Positions 38,401 to 50,705 of a stretch of DNA of 64,000 nucleotides are shown here, in pieces. Made by a program: the position numbers and the translations under genes. The notes below the pieces were generated by a model. The model was not told the origin of the DNA. It did not search any database and saw only the letters and a program-made list of their open reading frames with translations. The stretch lies in NCBI RefSeq assembly GCF_000220395.1, contig NW_004086162.1, positions 62,001 to 126,000 of the forward strand. Reading direction: 5' to 3'. This stretch comes from Ichthyophthirius multifiliis (Eukaryota > Ciliophora > Oligohymenophorea > Hymenostomatida). Each line of letters begins with the position of its first letter. Positions within the stretch are counted from its first letter, which is position 1.

Positions 38401-39113
38401 TTTTTAGTATTAATTTAAATTTTAATCTTTATTTAGGGCTTTATTACTTTTTGGTGAGTGGTGTTTTTTTTAATCCTTTTTTTTAATTAATGTTATTTTT
38501 TGAATTATAATCATAGCATATTCCGTTTAAATTTTTTGTTATTAATAAGGTGAATAAGGTGCATATTTATACATAATCGTATTTAAATGCTGATATTTAA
38601 AGGGATAAAAAAAGAAATATGTTCAATATTAATATTATATTTCTGAACCAGAATTCAAAATATTTGTTTAATTAATCCACTATGCATTAAAATAATAATA
38701 TAAATAATATATATTCGATTATTTTGTAATTATTTTGTAAACTTTAGATATTTACATTAAGTTGATAATATCCACATGCAAACGTATAGCCAAATGTACT
38801 TGTTATGAATAATATTTATAAAGATCGTTTCCTTTTTTAATATTAGTTTTTTATACTGTATATTATTATTATTGTTAGAATAGGAACTGCAGATGTCCAT
38901 AAATATATACATTATCTATATTCATAATTAAGACCTATTGTTACTTTTTTTATATACATGTATTTAATATAAGTGTTTCTTTTAGTTTATATTTTTTTAT
39001 AAATTACAATATATCAAATATACTAACTTTATGATGTATATTATGTGAAATTTTCGAATTTTTTATATTTTTAGATATGAATAATTTATATTTTGTTGAG
39101 TTTCTTATTTCAT
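35431..39113 (-). CDS. Membrane-anchored hybrid histidine kinase with PAS and receiver domains
   Basis: Two-component phosphorelay sensor. The N-terminal region (about 39113-38560) encodes several hydrophobic helices (KYIWLYVCMWILS, NIILILNIFLFLSLQISAF, YVQICTLFTLLI). A low-complexity linker follows. A PAS-like segment, LDSGIFILDENLKIRYTNKQ, lies near 38050. The H box is FQTISHELGTCVNFL (about 37290; His is the phosphoacceptor). The N box is VQSIIINLLSNAFKFS (about 36920), the G1 box NDKGIGMS (about 36800) and the G2 box SSGFGFGLTISNILAKLM (about 36710). The receiver has ILIVDDEPMN, the phosphoacceptor Asp in FMDINMPIMDGFEA, and Lys in YYPKPIS, ending at TGA 35431-35433. The frame breaks between the G1 and G2 boxes near 36725, where one missing A would restore it. 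The splicing through the linker (38200-38500) is uncertain; an ATG at 38514 is an alternative start giving a soluble form. Confidence 0.85.
38325..38440. repeat. Degenerate 18-bp tandem repeat in the histidine kinase linker
   Basis: About six imperfect copies of a T-rich 18-mer (ATTTAAATTTTGGTCTTT-like) on the plus strand. On the minus strand they read as a repeated NLNKDQ- or KFQINT-like peptide depending on frame, and each unit ends in a sequence resembling an intron 3' end (TAAATAAAG), which makes the splicing here hard to call. Confidence 0.6.
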
Positions 39114-40655
39114 ATATTTTTTTAAGATAAAAATTTTAATAATAATAAAAATTAATTAATAATATTTATAAAATATATCAAACATTAAAAATATATATAA
39201 ATTTTACTTTATTAAAATTAATATATTTAGTTAATAATTACAGAATATAATTTAAAAAATTTTTATATATTTTTATTTAATAATTATTAAACTTTAATAA
39301 AAATTAGTTGATTGAAATTTAATTTATTTAATAATAAGCTAAGACAAGCATTTATTTTTAATTTAAAATTAATAAATATAAATTTTTATATATAATTTTA
39401 TATATAAATGATTTTTTTATATTTATTGTAAATTTTTTTTAGTTTTTCATCTTATTTTAAGATGATTAATATTATTAGAATAATTTAATAATAAATAATA
39501 TTTTATCTTTTTTTAAATATTATTATTATTTATTAAATATTATATTTATTTTTAAATTTAAAATCTAATTTATTTTTATTAATTATTATTTTGAAAATTT
39601 TTGTGATAAATAATAAAGTAAATTTAAAATGTAATTATGTCTAAAAATATTAATTTTAAAATTAAAAAAAAAAGCAATTGAAAAAATTAATTACTAAATT
39701 ATTTTATTTTATTTAACAAAAATAAAAATTGTTATAAAATGTTTAAATAATCAGTAATATATATTATATAAATATTTTAAAATATAATAAATGTTAAATA
39801 ATGTTATTTATATTAATAATATTGTAATTTATATACAACATATAAAAAAATAAAAATATTTAATATTAAAGATAATTAAATAATGTATTTAGTTTATTAA
39901 TTTATTTTCTATAATTATAAATTTTAATATATATATTAATTTATTAATATATTATTACCTATATTATATGTTTCAACTAATTTTTTTTATTTGTTTATTA
40001 TTTTTTTAGGAATATTTATTATAACAAAGGAATAACAATTTTATTTTTTTAAAACATATTTTATTTGAATTTTTTAATAAAATTATAAAATATATATATA
40101 TAATTTTGAATAGATTTATAGATTATATGAAAGCAAATTATATAATAGTATTTTTAGGATATTTATTATATATAAATCATATAATTAATTTCTGTAAAAT
40201 TAATATTTGCTACTTAAAAAAAAAAAATATTAATAAATAAAATATTTTCATTTAAATAAAATTTAAAGTTAAAAAATAAAAAAAAATTAATTTTAAAGCT
40301 TTTTTATTTTTAATATATTTATTTATATTATATTAGATTTTTAAATTCAAAAAATAAATTATAATTTAATTAAATTTGAAATACGATAAATATTTTTAAA
40401 TAAAAGAAATAAATAAAAAAAAAAAACTTAAAATTTACAAGAAAACAAAGATCAAATAAAAAAAAAAAAAAGTATTAATTACTTTAATTATTATATTTAA
40501 ATTTTTACGCGAATATATTTTTTTGAAATTTTCGATAAAAAGCGCCTTTTTTGGGTAATAAAAATAACTAAATATCGAAAAAAAAATTTAAGACAAAAAA
40601 AAATCAATAAACCAATAAATAAATAAAAAAAATAAAAAAAAAAAAAACAAACAAA
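39114..40655. other. Intergenic region between divergent histidine kinase and PCNA genes
   Basis: 1.5 kb, AT-rich, no credible coding frame. The last 150 bp before PCNA contain the only CG-rich words in the region (see the candidate element at 40507-40546). Confidence 0.6.
40507..40546 (+). promoter_or_regulatory. Candidate S-phase promoter element upstream of PCNA
   Basis: Two CG-containing words, ACGCGAA (40507-40513) and AAGCGCC (40540-40546), stand out in DNA that is otherwise nearly free of CpG, 110-150 bp upstream of the PCNA start. ACGCGN is the core of MCB/MBF sites and GCGC the core of E2F/DP sites, both used for replication genes in other eukaryotes. The match is short and untested. 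Confidence 0.35.
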
Positions 40656-41486
<831 letters not shown>

Positions 41487-41819
41487 GTTTGTTTTTTTGT
41501 TTCTTATTTTATTTCTAAATAAATATATTTTTTTTTTATATATATAAAAATATTTTATATATTTCTGTTTATTTATTTCTATTTTTTGTGTTTTTATATT
41601 TTTTTTATATAAAAAATTAATTTAAAAGTATTGATTAATATTTTTTTTCTTTATTAATATATAAGTTTATATATTAATATAAAATAATAATAAAATTAAT
41701 GAAATTATGTTAAATATTATTAAATTTTTATAAAATAAATTTAATTTTTTAGAAAAAAAAAATTAATATAAAAATAAAATAAGAAAAATAAAAAAATAAT
41801 AATAAATAATTATATTATA
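41487..41819. other. Convergent intergenic spacer
   Basis: AT-rich 333 bp between the stop codons of PCNA and CapZ-beta. Nothing recognised beyond poly-A/T runs. Confidence 0.65.
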
Positions 41820-42142
41820 TCAATTTTTTTAATTATTAGCCCTGTCTATAATATTGATTGCTAAATTTTTTTTAGTTTATTCCATTTAAATATATCCCTC
41901 TTAAGATCTGGTAGTAAAAATATTCTTAAAAATAAATAAAATATAAATAATAAAAATATAAAAAATAAAATAAACCTCCTTTGTTTTTCCGACATAAATA
42001 GTATCTAAATGTGTTCTTAATACACTTTCTAAATCTTCCACAATTCTACCAATATTTTCTAAATGAAAACTATTAATATCGATATTACCATCATATAATC
42101 TAACATCTTCTTTCTTTTATATTAAAATATATAAAAATATAT

Positions 42143-42175
<33 letters not shown>

Positions 42176-43067
42176 ATATATATTTATATTTATAATTTTT
42201 TATAATTAAATTTTATATATTTATATATCTAAATATATTTAATATATTTTTTTATTTTTTTTATATTTTTTATATTTTTTTTTATAAGTATTATAAACTT
42301 ACTGATTTTGTTAAAGAACCTGAAATATTAACATCTCCTGCACCATCATCATTTAATATCATTTCTAAAACAACAGATCCTGTACATTTATAAGTTATTT
42401 TTTTTTTATTTTATTCGTCTACTTTTACATCTACAACATTTATTGAATCCCATGTTCCTTTTTTAATACCTTTTGCTAATTCCACCTCTTTAAAATAAAA
42501 TATTTATTATAATTTATATTCTAATTTTATAATAATAAAAGTAAAAAACCTTTTTTCATTAAAAATGCGCATGCGAATCCTCCATTTTCCTTATCCCAAA
42601 AATAAATATTACATATTCCTCCTTAATAATATCTTAAGTATTATTTATAAATTATATAGATTTTTTTTTTATTTTTATTTTTACAATTTCATATATTCCT
42701 AAAATAATGTATTTGCCTTTTCTTCAAGCTATCTTACATCGTTTGAAGGATAAACTGCATCATCAATAGGGGGGTCATATTAATTTGAATGAGGTGATCT
42801 AAAGCTATCTCCATCTCTATTAAATTCACTTTTAATATATTATAAATTTGTTTAGCTACATACACCAATTTCTTTTTATTTTTTGTTTTTTTTTTTGTTT
42901 GTTTTTTTTATTTTTTTTTATTTACCTAATGGTTTATCAACTTTTTATAATAATTCATCCGCTTCATCAGGCATTAGATTAGATAAAGCATTTGTGTTAT
43001 AATGTATTTTTGAAGGAGGTAATTTTCTTAATAAAGATAATGCTGTAGCTATTTTATTTTGTTCCAT
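41820..43067 (-). CDS. CAPZB: F-actin capping protein subunit beta (CapZ-beta)
   Basis: Beta subunit of the heterodimer that caps actin filament barbed ends. Family hallmarks appear in order: ATALSLLRKLPPSKIHYNTN, LSNLMPDEADELLQKVDKPL, FNRDGDSFRSPHSNQYDPPI, LEEKANTLFQEYMKL, then GGICNIYFWDKENGGFACAF, KGTWDSINVVDVKVDEQ, NISGSLTKS, and FHLENIGRIVEDLESVLRTH followed by LDTIYVGKTKE. The last exon (intron donor after KTKE) gives the variable tail ending IIDRANNQKN at TGA 41820-41822. There are about five introns; the one near 42120-42300 is long and TA-rich. The start ATG complement is at 43065-43067. The alpha subunit is not in this window. Confidence 0.95.
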
Positions 43068-43510
43068 TTTTTTTATATTTTATTTACTGAAAATTATATT
43101 TGGATGATATAAACTTTTTTTAATTTTATTTATTAATATTTATATATATATACATATATATTTATGTTATTTTATTTCATATAATTATTTTATTTTATAA
43201 ATATATATTTATTAAATTATTAAATGTTTTTTAATAATTTAGTTAAAATATATATTAATTTTTTCCTTTTTTTTTTTTTAAAAAAAAAATATTTATTCAA
43301 ATAATATAAAAAATGTTAAATCAATAATGTATAAACAAAGAAATTTAAAAAATATAAAATAGTATCTAAAAGCCTATTTAAAAAGATGTTTTTCTTTAAA
43401 ATATATAAAATCCAATTAAAAATAATTATGATGTGTAAAAATATAAATAAAACTCATAATAATATAAATCTAATTTAAAAATAATAAAAATTAGAAATAA
43501 TTTATCTAAA
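43068..43510. other. Divergent intergenic spacer
   Basis: AT-rich 443 bp between the CapZ-beta start and the start of the N/Q-rich gene; should contain both promoters. No distinct motif seen. Confidence 0.6.
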
Positions 43511-44725
43511 ATGATGAATTTTTAAGATAGTTTATTTTATTTAGATAATAATTAATAAAATTAGAATACAAGCAACAATAATATCTTTATAACAGCAAAT
43601 AATAATTATTAATATTAATAATAATGCTAATATCCATAACTAAACTTATATAGTAACGTAAGATAACTCACTCCAACAAGAAACGATAGTAAATACAATC
43701 TTTTAAAATAAAGAGAATTAAGCAAAATAAGTAGGCAAAGTAGTGAAGACTAAAACTAGAAAATAGTAACTTCTATAAATGAATTGGAAGGAGAATGGAA
43801 TAAAATTAAAAAATACCATAATTTAGATTAAAGAAGTCATCACTCTTCTTTAAATACAAGCATTAGTGGAGGTAATAAAATATTTATAAATTAATTATAA
43901 AATACTCAAAATTTTGGTACTTAAAACTCAGATAATAATTCTATAAATGAAATAAGGTAATATATATATTTAATAATATTTTTAACATATATATTAATAT
44001 ATAAATATTATATATATATGATTTTATATAAATGATTATAAGTTATTAAGGAAATTTAAATTCATAAGCATCAATAAAATCTTTAAATAGTTATTAGAAA
44101 ATATAAGTAGGATAAAACAGTACTAATTTCAAAAACACAACTCCAAACAAAACAAATAATATAGAAAATATAAAAAAACACATTTATTATAAATAAGTCA
44201 ATACCACTTTCAAAAATTAATTTGGATTAATTTAAAATAAATTAATGCAGTAGTAGATCAAGTAGTGATTATAATAATAGTTAAACGAAATGTAAATTAT
44301 TATAAGATAAGGAATTTGTAAAATATGATAAATATTAAAACGTAAATACTAATAGAGATAATTTTCATAATAATAATTATAAAAAATACGGTGCTTATCA
44401 ATCTGATAATAAAAAAACAGAAAATATATATAATTAAAAAGAAAATAATTAGAAACAATCAAATTTTGAAAACTAAAACATATAAAAACAATACACAATA
44501 AATTTATAAAATCTTAATAATAACGAAGAAGCAAGTTTCTAATAAACTCATAAATTAAAGCAATCATAAAGTCTAAATAATACTAAAATAGATTCTTTAG
44601 GAGTGTAAAACTAAAATTTTTATATATAATAAAATATAACAAATAATATAAATTAAATATTAATTTAATAAAAATAAATGATATAATAATAATAAGAATA
44701 CAATTAAAATGAATAATAACAATAA

Positions 44726-44789
<64 letters not shown>

Positions 44790-45924
44790 TATTATAATAA
44801 TAATCACATATTTATTAATAATAATAGTTTTAGTTTTTTAAATAATAATAAACTTAATATAATTAATATGTTCATTAAACAAATATATAATAACAAACTT
44901 AATAAACAATATAATATACTTAATAAAATTCTTAATAAAATTCATAATAAAATATTTAATAATATTAATAATAACCTTAATTTTTTTAACAATAGCTTTA
45001 ATAAGTTTAATAATAATAAATTTAATAATAAAAAAACGTTTCTAATAATACATTTTCAACAGGTGTTTCGAATAAGCTTGTTTCTAATAAGAGTAAAGTA
45101 TAAAATTGTATTAAAAAAGATAAAAAATAATAAAAAAATAGTCCAATTTCAAAAAAATAAAATTAAATAATATTAGATTGTATTAATAACAAATTCATGA
45201 AATAATAAAAACAATTTAAAAATATACAATTAAAAAATAATTAAGTTTAATAAAATATTTAAAATAATACAAACAATTAACTATAAAATAATATTTAAAA
45301 ATATTAAGATTATAATACATATAATATAAATAGTAATTTTATATAAAAACCTTATTAATCTGTTTCTAATAATATTTAAATTGCGAATATAAATAATTCT
45401 GAAAACATTCCTAATCATTAAATTGATATACAATAATTAAATAGTAATTATAACTATATAAATTTAGATACTAATGAATTATATAAATAAAATAACACTT
45501 AAAATAATAATTAAAAGAACATTTATTAATAATAATTATTATATTAATAATAATTTTAGTAATAAGTATAAAAAAATTTACTACCTACTTATTAATATGA
45601 AGTTTAGCAAAATTCAACTTCTAAATATTTATAGAATATAAACTTAATTTAATAAAATAAAACATAAAATAATTAATACTCAAGTGGATATAATATTAAT
45701 GAATAATACATTTAGTAGTAAAAAAATAATATTTTAATATTTTTTAATTATATAAAAAAAAAAGAATTCCAGATAATAATAAACCTGTGTAAGATAATAG
45801 CTAATTAAATTAAAATAAAAAAAAAAATATATAATAATAATAATTAAATTAAAATAAAAATTATAAATAAACATTTGGAGAAAAGAGTATATAATAAATA
45901 TTATAAAATAATAACTAAAGTTGA
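43511..45924 (+). CDS. Asn/Gln-rich low-complexity protein with long polyGln tract
   Basis: Not recognised. Start ATGATG at 43511. The first exon is the most complex part: LTPTRNDSKYNLLKQRELSK, SINELEGEWNKIKKYHNLDQ and RSHHSSLNTSISGG. An intron fits at about 43954-44041. A frame change occurs at the A7 run near 44171, after which TFIINKSIPLSKINL and CSSRSSSDYNNSQTKCKLLQ continue. In the same frame the (AAT)n tract at 44727-44788 is read TAA-TAA, giving roughly 20 consecutive Gln and then a 250-bp Gln-dominated region. The protein continues with VSNKLVSNKSKV and ends at TGA 45922-45924. The poly-Asn and poly-Ile readings of the same tract are in other frames. A prion-like or RNA-granule protein is possible from composition only. 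Confidence 0.55.
44727..44788. repeat. (AAT/TAA)n trinucleotide microsatellite
   Basis: About 20 uninterrupted trinucleotide units. In the host gene's frame they are TAA codons, that is, polyGln under the ciliate code. Confidence 0.9.
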
Positions 45925-46208
45925 AAATAAAAAATAAAAAAATTAATCAAAATAAATTGTTTATTAATTTTTTATGTATTTAAAATATAAAATTATTTAT
46001 TTATATAAGAAAGATTTAGTAAATAAATGAATAAATTGATTGAAAATATATGTATAAAAAAAAAACAAATTAATAAATAAATAAAAAAAAAATATATAAA
46101 AAGATTAATTATAAAAAATAAATGTATTATATAAATCTTTTACAATTAATTTTTTAAATATACTTTTTTTTTAATAAATCTAGCTTTTAATAAGTATTTA
46201 GAAATTAC

Positions 46209-47590
46209 TCAAAGAAAATAATCTGGTACTCTACGAGTAACATGAGGTTCGTTTGTTCTTGGAGCAGGTTCAAATTACATACTTATATTTTAAATAATTA
46301 CTTATACAATATATTTTATATTTATTATTTTTACAAGTTTAGTTTTAATCCATCGTCAACTTCCATTATTGATGCTTAGTTTCCACATCTATAGCAATAA
46401 TTAGGAGCAGAAAAGATAGTTACACATTTTTTTTAATGTACTTAATTATAACCCTTTATTTTATATAATTAATTTCGTTAATATTTTTTAGTTTTTTTTA
46501 CATCCATAACTAGTTAATGAGCTCTAGCTATCATTTTCAATTTATTTTAATGAATATATTTCTCTGAAATATCTAATCCCCATGTCCATCCTGCACCCCT
46601 TGGTGATAATCCCCAACCTTTATTTAGATTTTATAAAATAATATATTTAAAAAAAAAAAAAAAAATTAATTTAAAATAAAATAAAATTAATAAGTAATTT
46701 AAATAAAATTTTTTATACCTGTTCTTTAATCATCAGGATCAGACCATAATAAATCGCACATAGGGCCTTCATGAGGAACATCTTAGAATCTATTAATAGA
46801 TCTTATTTGATCTAAATTTTCAATAGCAGGTGATAAACCACCATGTAAACAAAATATCTTTTTTTTATTAATATTTTATTTTATGAAAAAAAAAAAATTA
46901 AATAAAATATAGATCATTTTAAATATTTTTTATTACTTATGATTCAACAACTGCTGCTAAAGGCAAATATAAGAAAGCATCAGTAAAATATTTCCATACA
47001 TTTTCATTACCGTATTTTTTATTGCATTCATCATAAAAACCATATATTTTGTTAATTTCACGATTTTCATGGTTTCCTCTTAATATTACTATTCTATCTT
47101 TATACCTTACTTTCAAAGCAAATATCAATGATACAGTTTCTACTGAATTAGAACCTCTATCTACATAATCTCCCATAAATAAATAATTTGTATCCTATTT
47201 TTATTTTATTTTTAAATAAAATAAATATATTATTTTTGTTTACTGGAGGTTTACCACCTATTCTAAATAATTCTATTAAATCATGAAATTGACCATGAAC
47301 ATCTCCACATACTGTCACAGGGGCTTTACATGTTGCTACATTCTTTTCTTCGGCTAATATTTCTTTTATCTTTTTTTTTATTTATAAAAAAATAAATATA
47401 TATTGTTTATGATTTTTATCTTTTTTTATAATTTATTATTTTTTTAAAACTAATTTTTATATTTATGTGTATTTATTACTTTGTCACATAGTATTTTAAC
47501 ATCAGATTCTGCTAATACTTTACATTAATATAATTATTCGATATATTTATCAAAGTTTCCTATTTCACTTTATGAAAATTTTGGTGGCAT
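46209..47590 (-). CDS. PP2A-C: Protein phosphatase 2A catalytic subunit
   Basis: Ser/Thr phosphatase of the PPP family. All metal-binding motifs are present: [49 protein letters not shown], plus [51 protein letters not shown] and [39 protein letters not shown] and the terminal [13 protein letters not shown] identify PP2A rather than PP4, PP6 or PP1. GNHEN-R-E replaces the usual GNHES-R-Q. The tail keeps the carboxymethylated Leu and Tyr but has Val where PP2A normally has the phosphorylatable Thr (TPDYFL). Several short introns. The start [20 protein letters not shown] is at the ATG complement 47588-47590 and the stop TGA at 46209-46211. Confidence 0.96.
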
Positions 47591-48553
47591 TTTTTTTTGT
47601 TTAATATTTTAATATAAAGGTTTATTTTTAATTTTTTTTAAAAAATATGGTTTAATTTAAAGGAAAATATTTTTTTTTTAGAAAATATGTGAAAAATAAA
47701 ATTAAAATTAATATTTAAAAGTTTTTTAAATATTACCCAATTATATTTACATTGCTTAAGTTAATTTTTTTTATTTTTTTATTTTTCTATATTAGAATAG
47801 TTATATTCAAGATGATATTTAATTTTTTAAAATAATAAAAATATTTAACTTAATTTATAAATAATATTTCATTATTATTTTATTTTACAATAAATAAAAA
47901 TTAAGTTTTCATTAAATTTAAACATAATTTATCATTTAATTAATAAAAATATGAATATAAATCTTTTTCTGTTTTTTATTAAGTTTATAATTAAAGAATA
48001 AATAATTTTTGATTAAAATTATTTTTATCATCTTTGTTTAGGTATTATGATATTTTATTATATTTATACTATCTTAAAAATTTTATACGTAAGTTTAAAA
48101 ATTAAATATAAATATATAATTATATATATATATATAAATTTATATATATAGGTATATAAAAAAATGATTATACATAAAAGTTAAGACTTTTATATATTAT
48201 TTTATATATTATATTTTAAAAATATATTAATTATTAATCATATAATTTCATTTAATGTTAATATTAATTATAAATTTAGTTTAATATTAGATATTTTTTA
48301 TAAAAATAAATCTTTTGAAAAAAAAATATAAAATAATAATAAAAATATTATAAATACTATATTATTAAAATAAATCATATATTTATGTAACAAAATTAAT
48401 ATTAAATAAATATTTATTTTATATAAAGCTTAATATTTTAAATATTATATATTTTTATTTTTATTTTTCTTTTTTACTATTTTTTTTTTATTATTATACA
48501 TCTATTATATTTTTCAAAAAAAATAAAAAAAATAAAATAAAAAATATATAAAA
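47591..48553. other. Divergent intergenic region
   Basis: AT-rich 960 bp between the PP2A-C start and the start of the small membrane protein. Contains TA tracts near 48114-48150. No gene seen. Confidence 0.6.
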
Positions 48554-49199
48554 ATGGAACCATTTGGAAGTGAAGAAAGAAACTGGACACATGAAGAAAA
48601 ATAATTGGTAAAAATAAATAAAAATAACAAAGAAGAAAATAAAAAATTAAATTTTTATTTTAAGATTTAAATATATAAAAATTAACAAAATTTTTTTTTT
48701 ATATGTATATTTAAGTTAACCAGATTTTTAAAATATGATAAACATGTACCATTAAGACATGCAGAAATGGTTTATTCAGCTGAAGTGTTATTTAAAAATA
48801 AAAAAATAATTATAAATTATTATTTTCCTCATATATAGTGAAGCAAAATATTTTGAAAAAGCTGGTTTTTATGCAGGACTTGGTTTAAGTATTATGTTCT
48901 TTAATTTCCCGATTATAAGGTATTTAAAATTTAACATTATTATAGATTTATTTGAAATATTTTTTTATTTATTTTTTTCAAGACAATTACCTGCTTTAAG
49001 AAGAGTTGTTTTTTCTAGCTTTCCTTTCCTTTATTGTTATAATTGGGGAATGAATACATGTGAAGAATTAAAATGGTTAAAAAGTAAATTATTAATTTAT
49101 TAATTAATTTATTGATTTATTATAAATTAAAAATAAGCTCATGCTGCTTATTAAAAATTTGTTCAATTTCACGGATAACATCAAAAATTATTTGTTTGA
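48554..49199 (+). CDS. Small conserved-looking membrane protein (about 120 aa)
   Basis: Not recognised. Four introns give a smooth, non-repetitive protein: MEPFGSEERNWTHEEKQLLT, FLKYDKHVPLRHAEMVYSAE, EAKYFEKAGFYAGLGLSIMF, then FNFPIIRQLPALRRVVFSSF, YNWGMNTCEELKWLKTHAAY and QKFVQFHGQHQKLFV before TGA 49197-49199. One hydrophobic helix (FYAGLGLSIMFFNFPI) is followed by a basic segment and a second short hydrophobic patch (FPFLYCY). The splice phases are exact only with the reassigned code. Size, composition and a single helix would suit an accessory subunit of a mitochondrial complex, but that is inference. Confidence 0.7.
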
Positions 49200-49712
49200 A
49201 ATAAATAAATATAATAATTTTTATCAAATAAATAAATAAATATAAAAGAACTAATATATATATATATTTATTTTAAAAAATATATATGTATATTAATTTT
49301 TGATTAAAAATTAATATTTTTGATAAAGATTTTTAATTTTTTATTTTATATCATTTTTCTTTTATTTATTTAATAAATAAATAAATATTTAACTTACTTA
49401 TTTTTTTATAAAAAATAAAAAATTATAGATTTTTAATATTATAATTAAATAATATACATTTTTATTAAAAAAAATTATTCTAATATATATTTTTTGTTTG
49501 AATTAGTAAAAAATGTTTATTGTTATTAAATAAAATTTTATTTTTTGTACTATTTTTATTAAAAATATTAATAATTATTATTAAATTAAAAAATTTATAT
49601 AAGTTAACGAAATATTAAAATATTTTTTATTATTTTTTACTAAAAAAATTATTATCTATATATATTTAGTTTTTGCTAAAATAATTATATTTTTATTAAT
49701 AAATTAATAAAA
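49200..49712. other. Intergenic spacer
   Basis: AT-rich, about 510 bp, no gene or motif recognised. Confidence 0.55.
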
Positions 49713-50339
49713 ATGATAAAAGTTAATAATAGCATTATTCTTTTAAGTATTTATAATATTACTAAAAATTAGTCTAATAATATCTTTAGGATTAAATGCT
49801 ATTTTAGAATTGTTTTTTTTTATTTTATTCTGAAAATTTTAATGATTTAGAAAAATAAGGTGCACTAGGATAAACTTAAGATAAAAATATTAACAATCAT
49901 ATTTTGTTATTTAAGATATAAGGACCATTAAAATAATTAATAATTTTATTAAATATTATGATTTTGTCTTTCTCTTGTTTTTTATTAATATATTTTGCAG
50001 TTATTTTTAAAATATTCTTTTCTTTTTATTTAGTTTTTAAATTAATAATTAAGGAAATTAAAAATATTTCTTTTTTTTTTTTTGATTTTTATATTATTGA
50101 AATTTTCTTTTTTCTTTTAATAATTATGAATGAAGAAAAAGAAACAAATCAATTTTAATATTTTATCTAAAAAATATAAGAAATGTATTAAATTAATCAT
50201 TCTAATAAAAATTATTAAAACAATATATCATATTAATATACAATTTAAAAGAAATATGATGATCCCTTGGAAAAATTATAGTATTTTTAAAATTAAATTA
50301 CTCCAAAAATGCTTAAAAAAAGAATAATAAAATAACAAT
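49713..50339 (+). CDS. Possible small membrane protein
   Basis: Not recognised. An ATG in AAAATG context at 49713 opens MIKVNNSIILLSIYNITKNQ. With introns at about 49812-49850 and 49860-49915 the frame joins a long hydrophobic exon (IMILSFSCFLLIYFAVIFKI and a second Phe-rich helix). A hydrophilic tail follows: EEKETNQFQYFIQKIQEMYQ and YDDPLEKLQYFQNQITPKML, ending at TGA 50337-50339. The tail has the look of real coding sequence. The Phe-rich part comes from a T-rich tract and could hide another intron. Function unknown. Confidence 0.4.
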
Positions 50340-50351
50340 GACAATAATAAT

Positions 50352-50390
<39 letters not shown>

Positions 50391-50705
50391 TGTATATTTA
50401 TGTATTTGTAATGTTATTATTTTATAAATATTATTAACATATAAAAAAAAGTATAATTTTATAAAATGTATTATTTTTAATATATATAATCAAAAAAAAG
50501 ATTAAACGAAATATATAAATTATTTTATAAACTATAATAATAAAATATTTAAATTTATAATAAACTTATAATAAATTAATATATAATATTAGTTATAATA
50601 TTAATAATATATCTTATATATAATTAGAGAAAGTAATTTTTACATTATTTGTCTTTTTTTTTTTTTTTTCTATTTTCAAAAGTAAATAAAAAAATTATTA
50701 TTTTT
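50340..50705. other. Convergent spacer with (AT)n
   Basis: AT microsatellite at about 50355-50387, otherwise featureless AT-rich DNA. Confidence 0.6.

Noticed and set aside
38330-38440. CRISPR-like array
   Set aside because: The units are short, degenerate and contiguous without unique spacers, and they lie in a coding linker of a eukaryotic gene.
38560-39113. Separate small membrane-protein gene upstream of the histidine kinase
   Set aside because: It shares the strand, and splice sites (for example GTAAAT...GCATAG at about 38681-38758) extend its frame into the kinase linker, so one gene with a membrane sensor is simpler. Not fully excluded.
44709-45170. Poly-Asn protein on the plus strand and poly-Ile protein on the minus strand
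   Set aside because: Both are alternative readings of one (AAT)n tract; the flanking complex sequence is in the polyGln frame.
50355-50387. Origin of replication or telomere-related sequence
   Set aside because: Just one of many (AT)n tracts; no telomeric G4T2/G3T2-type repeats occur in the window.
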